Made by a program: the position numbers and the translations under genes. A stretch of DNA of 64,000 nucleotides from Gammaproteobacteria bacterium (GTDB taxonomy: Bacteria > Pseudomonadota > Gammaproteobacteria > Pseudomonadales > Alcanivoracaceae): assembly GCA_018067045.1 (NCBI GenBank), contig JAGPVL010000035.1:62001-126000 (forward strand), given 5' to 3'. Shown piece by piece: positions 47,540 to 56,508 of the stretch. The notes beneath the pieces were generated by a model. That model had not been told where the DNA came from, ran no database searches, and saw only the letters and a list, made by a program, of their open reading frames with translations. Numbering within the stretch: position 1 is the stretch's first letter; each line of letters starts with the position of its first letter.

Positions 47540-47819
47540 TCAATTATCGGAACTAGGCTACCTTTCGTCCCGTGAAGACAGATTCACCTGTACAGAAATC
47601 GTCCGAGAAAGGGAGAGGTTTCCATTGTGAGCAGTAAGCTCGCCCTACCAAATTCAGACATAAGGCAAAGCAACAAAGCCCTGCGCGCAAGCCGCGCGAA
47701 TAGGGAAGGGAAGGAGAGAAGAGGAACAAGAAAGAGGTGGCCCACTTGATCTAGGACACAGAAGACGCAACCCTCGACACCGCCGAGCATTACGCCTTCA
47801 TTGTCATTGGTGGATTACT

Positions 47820-49307
47820 TTACTCTGGCACAGAGCAAACTCGCTCTACCGCTCGACGCCAACCGGCGTACCGCGCCTGACGGGTCGGCTCATCCAATAC
47901 TGGCCGAAAGTGGCGATCACGCTGCCAATGGCTGCTAATTTCGTCTAATGACTTGAAAAGCCCCGCCTGCAAGCCCGCCAGATACGCCGCGCCAAGGGCC
48001 GTGGTTTCGGTCACGACGGGACGATCAACCTCAACCCCAAGCGTGTCCGCCAGCGCCTGTGTCAGCCAATTGTTGACGACCATGCCGCCATCAACCCGCA
48101 GCGCCGTAGGCTTCGCCGCCCCGTCCGCCATCATTGCTTCAAGCAGATCCAAGGACTGGTAACACACTGACTCAAGCCCTGCCGTCACGACTTCGGCAAT
48201 TCCTGTGTCACGGGTTAGGCCGAGTAGCGCGCCACGCGCGTGAGGGTCCCACCAAGGCGCGCCCATACCCGTAAACGCTGGCACTAGGTACACGCCGCGC
48301 GCACTACTAATGCTGCGCGCCAGCGCTTCGGTCTCACTCGCGTCGCTTATCAAGCGCAAGCCATCACGCAACCATTGAATAGCTGCCCCAGCAACGAAAA
48401 TAGAGCCCTCTAAGGCATAAGTGGTTTTGCCATTAATGCGGTAGCCCACAGTCGTCAGCAATCGACTTTTCGACGTCACCGCCTGCTCACCGGTATTGAG
48501 CACCATGAAACAACCGGTGCCATAGGTGCTTTTGACCATGCCCGGCGAGAAACATGCCTGCCCGACAAGGGCCGCCTGCTGATCTCCAGCGACCCCACAG
48601 ATCGCAATCTCACCACCAAACAAAGAGGCGTCCGTGCGACCAAAGTCCGCCGCACTGTCGCGCACATCCGGCAACAACGCCGCCGGAATATTAAATAGCG
48701 CCAGCAGATCATCATCCCATTGCTGAGTATGGATATTAAACATCAACGTACGCGAGGCATTCGTGGCATCCGTGGCGTGCACTTTGCCGCCAGTTAATTG
48801 CCACAATAACCAACTATCAATGGTGCCAAATGCCAGCTCACCTTTTTCTGCGCGAGCACGTGCGCCCGACACATTATCGAGTAGCCAACCTAACTTCGTC
48901 GCCGAAAAATACGGATCGAGCAACAAACCGGTTTTCACAGATACCTGCGCTTCGTGCCCCTGCTTCTTCAGCGCAGCACAGAAATCCGCGGTGCGGCGAT
49001 CCTGCCATACGATAGCGGGCGCTAAAGGCTCGCCGGTTTGCCGATCCCACAGCACCGTCGTTTCACGCTGATTGGTAATGCCGATGGCAACAATTTCGCT
49101 CGCTTCAACACCCTGCTCTTTCAGCAGCTGCCTAGAAAGATTCAGGCAGTCATGCCAAATACCGTTGGCATCATGCTCAACCCAACCGTCATCCGGGTAA
49201 TACTGCCGAAATTCTTTCTGCACTTGCGCCAGCGGTACCGCCTGCTGATCAAAAAGGATGACTCGAGAACTGGTTGTTCCCTGATCAAAAGCGAGCAGGT
49301 AAGACAT
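47820..49307 (-). CDS. glpK: glycerol kinase
   Basis: This 495-residue kinase makes sn-glycerol 3-phosphate from glycerol and ATP. It opens with the FGGY-family [17 protein letters not shown] nucleotide/phosphate loop, contains [17 protein letters not shown] and [10 protein letters not shown], and a late [16 protein letters not shown] and [14 protein letters not shown], all family hallmarks. Length is typical. A GGGAG ribosome site precedes the ATG. glpF and glpD are not in the window, so it is an isolated gene here. Confidence 0.97.
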   Translation of the reverse strand: MSYLLAFDQGTTSSRVILFDQQAVPLAQVQKEFRQYYPDDGWVEHDANGIWHDCLNLSRQLLKEQGVEASEIVAIGITNQRETTVLWDRQTGEPLAPAIVWQDRRTADFCAALKKQGHEAQVSVKTGLLLDPYFSATKLGWLLDNVSGARARAEKGELAFGTIDSWLLWQLTGGKVHATDATNASRTLMFNIHTQQWDDDLLALFNIPAALLPDVRDSAADFGRTDASLFGGEIAICGVAGDQQAALVGQACFSPGMVKSTYGTGCFMVLNTGEQAVTSKSRLLTTVGYRINGKTTYALEGSIFVAGAAIQWLRDGLRLISDASETEALARSISSARGVYLVPAFTGMGAPWWDPHARGALLGLTRDTGIAEVVTAGLESVCYQSLDLLEAMMADGAAKPTALRVDGGMVVNNWLTQALADTLGVEVDRPVVTETTALGAAYLAGLQAGLFKSLDEISSHWQRDRHFRPVLDEPTRQARYAGWRRAVERVCSVPE

Positions 49308-49977
49308 GAAAACTCCCTGTTATGGTTCGAGGCCGCATTATCTGAAAAGCAAGACTACCAGTCTTGGAAGATATGGTTGAAGTGACAATTTAGGAAGGCT
49401 GATAAAAGCATCATATAAAACACAAACAATCCTGACAGACAGGGCCGAACCAACAAAAACATTATCACGCGCGCCACATAGACAAAGCCGATAAAATCTA
49501 GAACGTTGCGAACCTGAGGGAGTCGCAAGTAGCCGCGCAATGATGTGTCACGGCTAATCGCTGAAATTGGGCCCGGGAGCCAGCGCCGTCCTTGGCGCCG
49601 TGGGAAGGAGATCGATGGGTTGGGAAGACCCTTCGTAGCCAGTCTAATGTGGGGTCGCAGTAATAGACTGGCCTGGCGGCTCACCGGAAACACAGGGTGC
49701 TGTACATAAGAACAGTATTGCAACCGTTATTTGCCTGCCCTGCAACCTCTCTCTCAACAGGTAAAACCAGCCGGCAAGAATCAGCAGACAATAAAAAGGC
49801 CCGTCAATATGACGAGCCTGATAATTGCTATGCCCAAGAGAGGGGACTCTGTCGGCAAAGCGCTTTTGTTGCACACAGGAACAGTATGCCTAATCCGCAC
49901 CGCCCAGTCTGTTTCAACTATGTCAGCGCTACGTAACGCTGTGTATCTACAGCCACAGTAAAAAGCAGGCGAAGTAA
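49308..49977. other. 670-bp gene-poor region with unusual structured sequence
   Basis: No supported gene. It contains a 9-bp inverted repeat GCCAGTCTA/TAGACTGGC (49638-49646 and 49664-49672), GC-rich segments with GCGCC-GTCCTT-GGCGC pairing near 49588-49603, and an imperfect palindrome CAGCGCTACGTAACGCTG at 49924-49941. An open frame on the minus strand (49355-49723) lacks a ribosome site and any recognisable family, so it is not called. Remnant of a mobile element or a structured RNA are both possible. Confidence 0.4.
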
Positions 49978-51636
49978 CTACGCACCACCGACATCGCCCA
50001 GCACATGCACCCCTTCACGCTCACGCGGCCAGCTAATCCGAAATAGCGCGCCGCCCAAGTTACCGCCGCCGCTAATCGTCACCTTGCCGCCATGCCATTC
50101 AGCAATACGCTTCACAATGGAGAGTCCCAGTCCATAACCACCGCTCTTTCCACCTGTGCGCTGCCGACTTTCATCAAGCCTCGCGAACGGCAAGAAGATA
50201 CGCTCGCGATCCGCTACCGGAATACCTGGGCCATCATCTTCAACTTCAACGCACGCTAGGTCGCCATCGACAAAATAACGCACTTCAATTCGATGCCGAG
50301 CATAACGCAGCGCATTCGTCACAAGATTTTGCAGCACACGATGAATATAACGCTCGGCGCCTTCCGCTAAAAAAGGGTGCTCACCATCTGCGGCGGTGAC
50401 GTTATCACGCAAGACTATTTCAATGTGGCCGGCAATGCCTTTTAACTCTTCACGCAAACGGCGAATCAGTGCCGGCACATCAATCACATCAAACTCTAAT
50501 GCAGGGCTGCCCTCTTCAAGCCGCGCAAACGTTAGAATTTCATCAATCAGTTCGTTGAGCTGCTCAACATCCCTATCAAGCTCTTCGAGTTTTCGATGCC
50601 GCTCTGGCTCACTGGCGGTATCCGCCATAATTTCCATACCAAAACGCAACCGCGCCACGGGCGTCCTTAGTTCGTGAGATACCGCGCGCGTCATTTCACG
50701 CTGGGATTCAATTAAGCGACGTATATGCTCTGTCATACCATTAAAGGTAGAGGCTAATTGGCCAATTGCATCGGAGGATTTCACTTCAACTTTAACGTTA
50801 AGGTTACCGCGACCCACTAGCTCCACCGCACGGCCCAGCCCCTCCAGTCGCGCCTGCAAGGGGCGCACCAAAAAATACATTGCCATGCCCATCACCGACA
50901 ATCCGAGCAGCCCGATAATGGCAATAAGCTCAACCGGTTTCTGATCAAACAGCGTCATCGGCCCTAACACCAATACCTGACCGGTATTACCAATCGGCGC
51001 ATAAACATGAACACTCGAATGCTGGCTCGAACCACTATCATCCAGCGCCAGCACCACCTCTCGGCGCTGCAATCGTTGCAACTGCTCTTGATCAAGCCTC
51101 AACGTATTGTAAGCAACACGGCTCAACGGGAAACCAAAGTGGGCGCGAATACGATCGAACTCTACATCCCACTGATCCAGCGGGTACTGCGCTAGCTCAT
51201 CCAGCACCAACAACGCCGTGGCACGCGCCTGCTGCTCCGAAACTTTATTCATGCGCGTAACGATATAACGTTGCTCATCAGGAAGCTGAAAATAGATATC
51301 CGCGAAGCCCCGCTCCTCGCTGAGCCGCATCACGACTTTCCCTGCCGCCAAACGCTGACGCTCATCATCACTTAAACTAACGTCCGAGGCATAACTCAAG
51401 GTAAGCTCGGCGCCCATCAAGCGGCCCAACACATCCCGCCAACGCTCCACATCTTCGTCAGCTTTTTGTCGCTGAATCCCACGCGCCATCAGATAAAACG
51501 TGCCGCGCGCCATTTCGCCGCGATACGACTCCGCGCGCATACCGTTAACTACCTCGGCACCGAGATAAGCGAGCCCGCTGACGAGAAGAATCGTCAACAC
51601 CACACCACCATAAATACGAAAAAAAATACTATTCAA
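49978..51636 (-). CDS. rstB: sensor histidine kinase RstB
   Basis: The protein has 552 residues. TM helix 1 (about 10-30), a periplasmic domain (about 31-235), TM helix 2 (about 236-255), HAMP (about 257-310), HisKA with His321 in AVSHELRTPVARLRFG, and HATPase_c with DDGPGIP and GGYGLGLSIVKR. The opening MNSIFFRIYGG is the pattern of the RstB family. The start is a TTG at 51636; a GAGG lies about 11 bases upstream. It is downstream of rstA, 140 bp away. Confidence 0.9.
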   Translation of the reverse strand: MNSIFFRIYGGVVLTILLVSGLAYLGAEVVNGMRAESYRGEMARGTFYLMARGIQRQKADEDVERWRDVLGRLMGAELTLSYASDVSLSDDERQRLAAGKVVMRLSEERGFADIYFQLPDEQRYIVTRMNKVSEQQARATALLVLDELAQYPLDQWDVEFDRIRAHFGFPLSRVAYNTLRLDQEQLQRLQRREVVLALDDSGSSQHSSVHVYAPIGNTGQVLVLGPMTLFDQKPVELIAIIGLLGLSVMGMAMYFLVRPLQARLEGLGRAVELVGRGNLNVKVEVKSSDAIGQLASTFNGMTEHIRRLIESQREMTRAVSHELRTPVARLRFGMEIMADTASEPERHRKLEELDRDVEQLNELIDEILTFARLEEGSPALEFDVIDVPALIRRLREELKGIAGHIEIVLRDNVTAADGEHPFLAEGAERYIHRVLQNLVTNALRYARHRIEVRYFVDGDLACVEVEDDGPGIPVADRERIFLPFARLDESRQRTGGKSGGYGLGLSIVKRIAEWHGGKVTISGGGNLGGALFRISWPREREGVHVLGDVGGA

Positions 51637-51776
51637 ACGAAAAAACGCCTCTACCGCGAAACGAGCTAGTTAGTCGGCCAACGAACTATTAGCTTGCTTA
51701 TACACATCAACGTACGCCCCTACCGCTGCGCCTCAACCCTAGGAACGCCTGCACATAAAGCGACTGGCTGCCGCTA

Positions 51777-52481
51777 TTAAGAGGAACTCAAATCGGAGAC
51801 AAACAAATAGCCCTTCGAGCGCACCGTCTTAATACGTTTGGGATTATCTGGGTCATCGCCAATTTTCGGGCGAATACGTGAAATGCGCACATCAATCGAG
51901 CGATCTTGGCCGTCGTATTGAATGCCGCGCAATTTTTCGAAGATCAGCTCGCGCGATAACACGCGTCCCGCATTCGAAGACAGCAACCACAGAAGGTCAT
52001 ATTCGGCGCTGGTCATTTCAACCGATTCGCCTTCGAGCAACACCTCTCGCGCACCGTTATCGATAACCAGAGGGCCAAACTCCAAACGCTGCGGCGTTGC
52101 CTCCATTTCTCCTTCCACGCGTCGTAACAACGCACGAATACGCGCCAGCAACAAGCGCGGCTTAACCGGCTTGGGCACATAGTCATCTGCACCCATTTCC
52201 AAGCCCAGCACCTGATCCATTTCGTCGGTGCGTGCCGTCAACATCAAAATTGGGTTGCGAAACGTCTTGCGCACTTCACGGCACACGGTAATGCCATCGG
52301 CACCGGGCAACATCAAATCCAAGACCACTAAATCCGGCTGTTCAGACGAAATTCGCCGAATCGCCTCGTTACCATTACTGATAATCGACACATCCAAGCC
52401 ATTCGCGACCAAGTAATCACGGGTCAACAGCGCCAAACGCTCATCATCTTCGACAATCATCACCCTGGGTGCGTGTTCCAA
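51777..52481 (-). CDS. rstA: response regulator RstA (OmpR/PhoB type)
   Basis: The protein has 234 residues. A receiver domain (about 5-118) has VEDD, the phospho-acceptor Asp55 in VLDLMLPGADG and the late Lys in PKPVKP; a winged-helix DNA-binding domain (about 135-230) ends with RISRIRPKIGDDPDNPKRIKTVRSKGYLF. The start is a TTG at 52481, because AAGGAG lies six bases upstream; there is no ATG in range. It pairs with RstB. From memory, an rstA-like gene lies beside nrdA in Pseudomonas too. Confidence 0.93.
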   Translation of the reverse strand: MEHAPRVMIVEDDERLALLTRDYLVANGLDVSIISNGNEAIRRISSEQPDLVVLDLMLPGADGITVCREVRKTFRNPILMLTARTDEMDQVLGLEMGADDYVPKPVKPRLLLARIRALLRRVEGEMEATPQRLEFGPLVIDNGAREVLLEGESVEMTSAEYDLLWLLSSNAGRVLSRELIFEKLRGIQYDGQDRSIDVRISRIRPKIGDDPDNPKRIKTVRSKGYLFVSDLSSS

Positions 52482-52842
52482 AGCGAACTCCTTTTTTTAC
52501 TTATGTGTTGTTTTGCACGTTCTGATACGGCGTCGAGACAGCCGCCTATAAAGAAACGCATGAAAGATGAGTGTGTTATACGCAGTCAACGGATAACCGG
52601 CAACAACGCATATTACCTTACTCGCCCATTCAACTACCCACCTCATCGTCTGCCAAGGCAATCCCAAACGCGGCGGTTCCCATCCCTGCATCCACTCTGC
52701 ACGAAGATAACAACAAAACCACTAAGCCAGCCGAGGCTTTGCTCCAACCGTTGCCCTCCCTGCAAACGCACCGGACCATGCCATCAGAGCCCAAAATGGG
52801 TATTTATTCGACACTTCTAGCGCATATATTGCTCAAGCCAAG

Positions 52843-52858
52843 CCACTATATATAGTGT
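52843..52858. promoter_or_regulatory. NrdR box, distal
   Basis: CCACTATATATAGTGT matches the NrdR consensus (ACACTATATATAGTGT) at 15 of 16 positions. A degraded partner (ACACTTCTAGCGCATA) lies 32 bp upstream. NrdR represses ribonucleotide reductase genes. Confidence 0.85.
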
Positions 52859-52908
52859 TTCGGTCTAAGCGCAAAAACACTCATTTTCATCCACCAGTTC
52901 TCCACACT

Positions 52909-52917
52909 TTATCCACA
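52909..52917. promoter_or_regulatory. perfect DnaA box in the nrdA leader
   Basis: TTATCCACA matches the strong DnaA box. DnaA control of nrdAB is known in E. coli. One isolated box does not make an origin. Confidence 0.7.
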
Positions 52918-52985
52918 GCTTTTCCTCTCACTGGACACTTGCAAACGGGCCTCATGCGCTATAACTTGTAGTCATTGTTCGAGCC

Positions 52986-53008
52986 AACCCCAAGATATGG
53001 GGTTTTTT
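52986..53008 (+). terminator. attenuator-like intrinsic terminator in the nrdA leader
   Basis: AACCCC at 52986-52991 pairs with GGGGTT at 52999-53004 around a seven-base loop, followed by U's to 53008. It lies 490 bp before the nrdA start and downstream of the first NrdR box and the candidate promoter. It would stop short transcripts from the distal promoter. Confidence 0.72.
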
Positions 53009-53132
53009 GTACGAAGCGATGCTTCTGCAAAACAGCAAAAATGCTACGGAGAGCTACCCCGTATAGCGTATCAAGTACCGCAAAAGCCCTAAACATCGGG
53101 GCCAGAGCGATGCAAAGATATACGTCCTGACA

Positions 53133-53148
53133 TCACTATATATAGTGT
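53133..53148. promoter_or_regulatory. NrdR box, proximal
   Basis: TCACTATATATAGTGT is a second close match to the NrdR consensus, 290 bp downstream of the first and about 350 bp upstream of nrdA. Its flanks show no obvious second box at the usual helical spacing. Confidence 0.82.
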
Positions 53149-53498
53149 TGGGCGCAAGGTAAGGGAAAGTACCATTAAAGCCTTACCCAGAGCGGCACAC
53201 ATCACGACCAAGCAGATGTAAGGCAGAAGACAAAGCAAAAAGCGCATAGCGACATAACAGCTTTATATAAAGCAGCGCGAAAAAGACGTCCGACACATAA
53301 CGTCCAACACATAAATAGATAGCTAACTAGATAAACAGAAACTTGCACCACCCTTTGCTACCGCGCCTTCACGACAGTTCGCGGCAGCAGAGCCGTTGAC
53401 TGGTTCAATCAACCAACGGCCGAAAAATATACGGGCCCGGCACACGCAGAGCCTAAAAACAAAACACCGAAAAACAGCACGAAACGGAGATGGCACTC

Positions 53499-56390
53499 AT
53501 GCAGACAGACACTCAGGGACAACAGACCCCTCAACAGGCGCCTCAGGCCGGCACAGACAACGCACCTCTCGACGCGACTGCGCCAGGTCAGCTGCGCGTT
53601 ATTAAGCGCAATGGCAAGGTTGTCTCCTACACCGACGACAAAATCACCGTTGCCATTTCAAAGGCATTTCTTGCCGTCGAGGGTGGAACTGCCGCAGCGT
53701 CAAGCCGCATCCATGAAACCGTTAGCCGCCTCACCGAACAGGTGAGCGCCATTTTCCGCCGCCGTATGCCATCCGGCGGCACAATTCATATTGAAGAAAT
53801 CCAAGACCAAGTTGAGCTGGCAATGATGCGCGCCGGCGAGCAAAAAGTGGCTCGCTCTTATGTTTTGTATCGCGAAGAGCAATCTCGTAAACGCAGCGAA
53901 AAAGCCAAAGCAGAACCATCTAGCGCCAGCGCAGGCAGCGACATGAATGTCACCATGGAAGACGGCTCCAAGCAGCCACTCGACATGGGCCGTATCGAGC
54001 ACCTCATTCGCGAAGCCTGCGCCGGCCTCGCCGAAGTCAGCCCCGATAAGATTCTCGCCGAAACCGTTAAGAACCTGTACGACGGCGTATCCATTCGCGA
54101 CGTCAACACCTCCATGGTGATGACCGCGCGGACGATGATCGAACAAGAGCCAAATTACTCACAGGTTACCGCGCGCCTGTTGTGCGATGGCCTGCGTGCC
54201 GAAGCCCTGCAGTTCCTTGGTGTTGCGGAGCGTGCCAACCAGCAAGAAATGGAAGCGCTCTATGGTCAAGCACTGACCGCCTATATCCATAAAGGCATTG
54301 AGCTTGAATTGCTCGACCCTGAACTGGCGCGCTACGACCTCGACCAGCTCGGTGCAGCCCTACAGGGCCAGCGCGACATGCAGTTCACCTACCTCGGTCT
54401 GCAAACACTTTATGACCGCTACTTTATTCACTCCGACGATGTCCGTATTGAATTGCCACAGTGCTTCTTTATGCGCGTCGCAATGGGCCTAGCCACACGT
54501 GAAGAAAATCGTGAAGCGCGCGCCATTGAGTTCTACAACTTGCTGTCCAGCTTCGATTACATGAGCTCAACACCAACGCTGTTTAACGCCGGCACTCTGC
54601 GTCCTCAGCTGTCTTCGTGCTACCTCACTACCGTGCCGGACAACCTGCACGGCATTTACGGCGCCATTCAAGATAATGCGATGCTGTCTAAATTTGCTGG
54701 CGGCCTCGGTAACGACTGGACACCTGTTCGCGCAATGGGCGCCTATATCAAAGGCACCAACGGTAAATCGCAGGGCGTTGTCCCCTTCCTGAAAGTGGTT
54801 AACGACACTGCCGTTGCGGTAAACCAAGGCGGCAAACGCAAAGGTGCCGTCTGCGCTTACTTGGAAACTTGGCACCTCGATATCGAAGAGTTTCTTGAGC
54901 TGCGCAAAAACACCGGTGATGACCGTCGCCGCACCCACGACATGAACTCTGCAAACTGGATTCCCGATTTGTTCATGAAGCGTGTTATCGAAGAAGGCAC
55001 ATGGACGCTGTTCTCCCCACACGACGTGCCAGACCTTCACGACCTTTATGGCATTGAGTTTGAAAAGGCCTACACCGGCTACGAAGCACAAACTCGTGAC
55101 GGCAGCCTGAAGCTGTTTAAAACCCTTCCCGCGATCAACCTGTGGCGCAAAATGCTGTCCATGTTGTTCGAAACAGGCCACCCATGGATGACATTTAAAG
55201 ATCCGTGCAACCTGCGCTCACCACAGCAGCACTCTGGCGTTGTTCACAGCTCAAACCTGTGCACAGAAATCACGCTGAACACCAACAGCGAAGAAATTGC
55301 GGTGTGCAACCTCGGTTCCGTGAACCTCACTCACCACGTAAGTCTCGACGGTGGTTTGGATCAGGTAAAACTACAAGCCACTGTAAAAACCGCTGTGCGT
55401 ATGCTCGATAACGTTATCGACATTAACTACTACAGCGTGCCACAAGCCCGTAACTCTAACTTTAAGCACCGCCCAGTTGGCCTTGGTATTATGGGCTTCC
55501 AGGATGCACTCTATATTCAGCATATTCCTTACGCTTCAGATGCCGCCGTGGAGTTTGCAGATCGTTCCATGGAAGCGGTGAGCTACTACGCCATTCAAGC
55601 CTCCTCTGAGCTGGCTGAAGAACGCGGCAGCTACTCAAGCTACGAAGGCTCATTGTGGAGCAAAGGCATCTTGCCGATCGACTCTATTGAGATTCTGGCG
55701 CGCGAACGTGGCGACAAGTATCTGAAAATGGACCGCTCTCAAACGCTTGAGTGGGAAGCACTGCGCAACAAGGTACGCACCTCTGGCATTCGTAACTCTA
55801 ACGTTATGGCCATTGCGCCTACGGCGACCATTGCCAACATTACCGGCGTATCCCAGTCGATCGAACCGACGTATCAAAACCTGTACGTTAAATCGAATCT
55901 ATCCGGCGAATTCACGGTCGTTAATCCATACCTCGTGCATGATCTAAAAGCGCGCGGCCTATGGGACAGCGTCATGGTTAACGATCTGAAATATTATGAT
56001 GGCTCAGTGTTGCCCATTGATCGCGTACCCGATGACTTAAAAGAGATTTACCGTACTGCATTTGAAGTTGAGCCACGCTGGTTGGTCGAAGCGGCAAGCC
56101 GTCGCCAGAAGTGGATCGATCAAGCTCAATCGCTGAACCTGTACTTGGCCCAAGCGAACGGTAAGAAACTGGATGTGACCTACAAGATGGCATGGTTAAG
56201 CGGCCTCAAAACCACTTATTACCTTCGCGCAATCGGCGCCACAACGTCTGAGAAATCAACCATCTCAGATAGTCGCCTCAATAGCGTGTCGTCGGGTAAC
56301 ACCGCCGAAGAACCCGCCGAGTTTTCTCAGGCGGCAGATGTACCAAAGGCTTGCTCTATTGATACGCCAGACTGCGAAGCCTGCCAGTAA
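53499..56390 (+). CDS. nrdA: class Ia ribonucleoside-diphosphate reductase alpha subunit
   Basis: This large subunit (963 residues) makes deoxyribonucleotides. Two N-terminal ATP-cone domains (about 25-120 and 145-235) precede the ten-stranded barrel. The thiyl/radical-site residues are SSCYLTTV, SNLCTEI (N-x-C-x-E) and EIAVCNLGSVNL. The C-terminal tail CSIDTPDCEACQ carries the redox-relay cysteines. The ATG at 53499 was preferred: a GGAG sequence lies nine bases upstream, while the ATG at 53490 would abut it. Downstream hairpins separate it from nrdB. Confidence 0.96.
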   Translation: MQTDTQGQQTPQQAPQAGTDNAPLDATAPGQLRVIKRNGKVVSYTDDKITVAISKAFLAVEGGTAAASSRIHETVSRLTEQVSAIFRRRMPSGGTIHIEEIQDQVELAMMRAGEQKVARSYVLYREEQSRKRSEKAKAEPSSASAGSDMNVTMEDGSKQPLDMGRIEHLIREACAGLAEVSPDKILAETVKNLYDGVSIRDVNTSMVMTARTMIEQEPNYSQVTARLLCDGLRAEALQFLGVAERANQQEMEALYGQALTAYIHKGIELELLDPELARYDLDQLGAALQGQRDMQFTYLGLQTLYDRYFIHSDDVRIELPQCFFMRVAMGLATREENREARAIEFYNLLSSFDYMSSTPTLFNAGTLRPQLSSCYLTTVPDNLHGIYGAIQDNAMLSKFAGGLGNDWTPVRAMGAYIKGTNGKSQGVVPFLKVVNDTAVAVNQGGKRKGAVCAYLETWHLDIEEFLELRKNTGDDRRRTHDMNSANWIPDLFMKRVIEEGTWTLFSPHDVPDLHDLYGIEFEKAYTGYEAQTRDGSLKLFKTLPAINLWRKMLSMLFETGHPWMTFKDPCNLRSPQQHSGVVHSSNLCTEITLNTNSEEIAVCNLGSVNLTHHVSLDGGLDQVKLQATVKTAVRMLDNVIDINYYSVPQARNSNFKHRPVGLGIMGFQDALYIQHIPYASDAAVEFADRSMEAVSYYAIQASSELAEERGSYSSYEGSLWSKGILPIDSIEILARERGDKYLKMDRSQTLEWEALRNKVRTSGIRNSNVMAIAPTATIANITGVSQSIEPTYQNLYVKSNLSGEFTVVNPYLVHDLKARGLWDSVMVNDLKYYDGSVLPIDRVPDDLKEIYRTAFEVEPRWLVEAASRRQKWIDQAQSLNLYLAQANGKKLDVTYKMAWLSGLKTTYYLRAIGATTSEKSTISDSRLNSVSSGNTAEEPAEFSQAADVPKACSIDTPDCEACQ

Positions 56391-56402
56391 TCACGACGTC
56401 GG

Positions 56403-56434
56403 ATTAACCAGCCTATTTTGTTGGGCTGGTTAAT
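56403..56434. promoter_or_regulatory. 11-bp hairpin between nrdA and nrdB
   Basis: ATTAACCAGCC at 56403-56413 and GGCTGGTTAAT at 56424-56434 are exact complements around a ten-base loop. It lies 12 bp after the nrdA stop. There is no U-tract after it, so it may protect the upstream RNA or lower nrdB expression. Confidence 0.8.
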
Positions 56435-56488
56435 CGTCGAGCAACAACAGACACATTAAAGTCGCCGGAAGAAAGCGGAAACCGGCGG

Positions 56489-56501
56489 CTCCTATAAGGA
56501 G
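56489..56501 (+). promoter_or_regulatory. SD-sequestering hairpin before nrdB
   Basis: CTCCT (56489-56493) pairs with the ribosome site AGGAG (56497-56501) around ATA; the ATG is at 56509. A CGCCGG/CCGGCG pair (56463-56468, 56482-56487) stands just before it. Translation of nrdB could be tuned here. Confidence 0.55.
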
Positions 56502-56508
56502 AAAAATC

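Larger units (their letters stand above)
47395..47819. other. intergenic region upstream of the GGDEF operon
   Basis: No gene is supported in these 425 bp. The part near 47490-47540 carries two operator-like palindromes, listed separately. The rest (47541-47819) is past the glpK 3' end and shows no clear terminator; a purine-rich run near 47700-47735 has no recognised role. Confidence 0.5.
52482..53498. promoter_or_regulatory. 1-kb nrdA leader and rstA promoter region
   Basis: This gap between divergent rstA and nrdA holds two NrdR-type boxes, a DnaA box and an attenuator-like hairpin, each listed separately. A CTTGCA/TATAAC pair at about 52938 and 52960 (16-bp spacing) is a plausible promoter that would run into the hairpin. 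No protein gene is supported in it. It is unusually long for a two-gene promoter region. Confidence 0.6.

Noticed and set aside
49355-49723. Possible 122-residue minus-strand protein
   Set aside because: No ribosome site and no recognised family; the frame looks accidental in a structured GC-rich stretch.
52909-52917. Replication origin
   Set aside because: A single DnaA box without an AT-rich unwinding region, dnaA gene or box cluster is not an origin.
52960-53008. tRNA-like TTCGAGCC segment before nrdA
   Set aside because: Only a T-loop-like motif is present; no acceptor stem, D-arm or anticodon arm can be folded.
53396-53605. Short plus-strand frame overlapping the nrdA start
   Set aside because: It lies in another frame across the ribosome site of nrdA and has no family.
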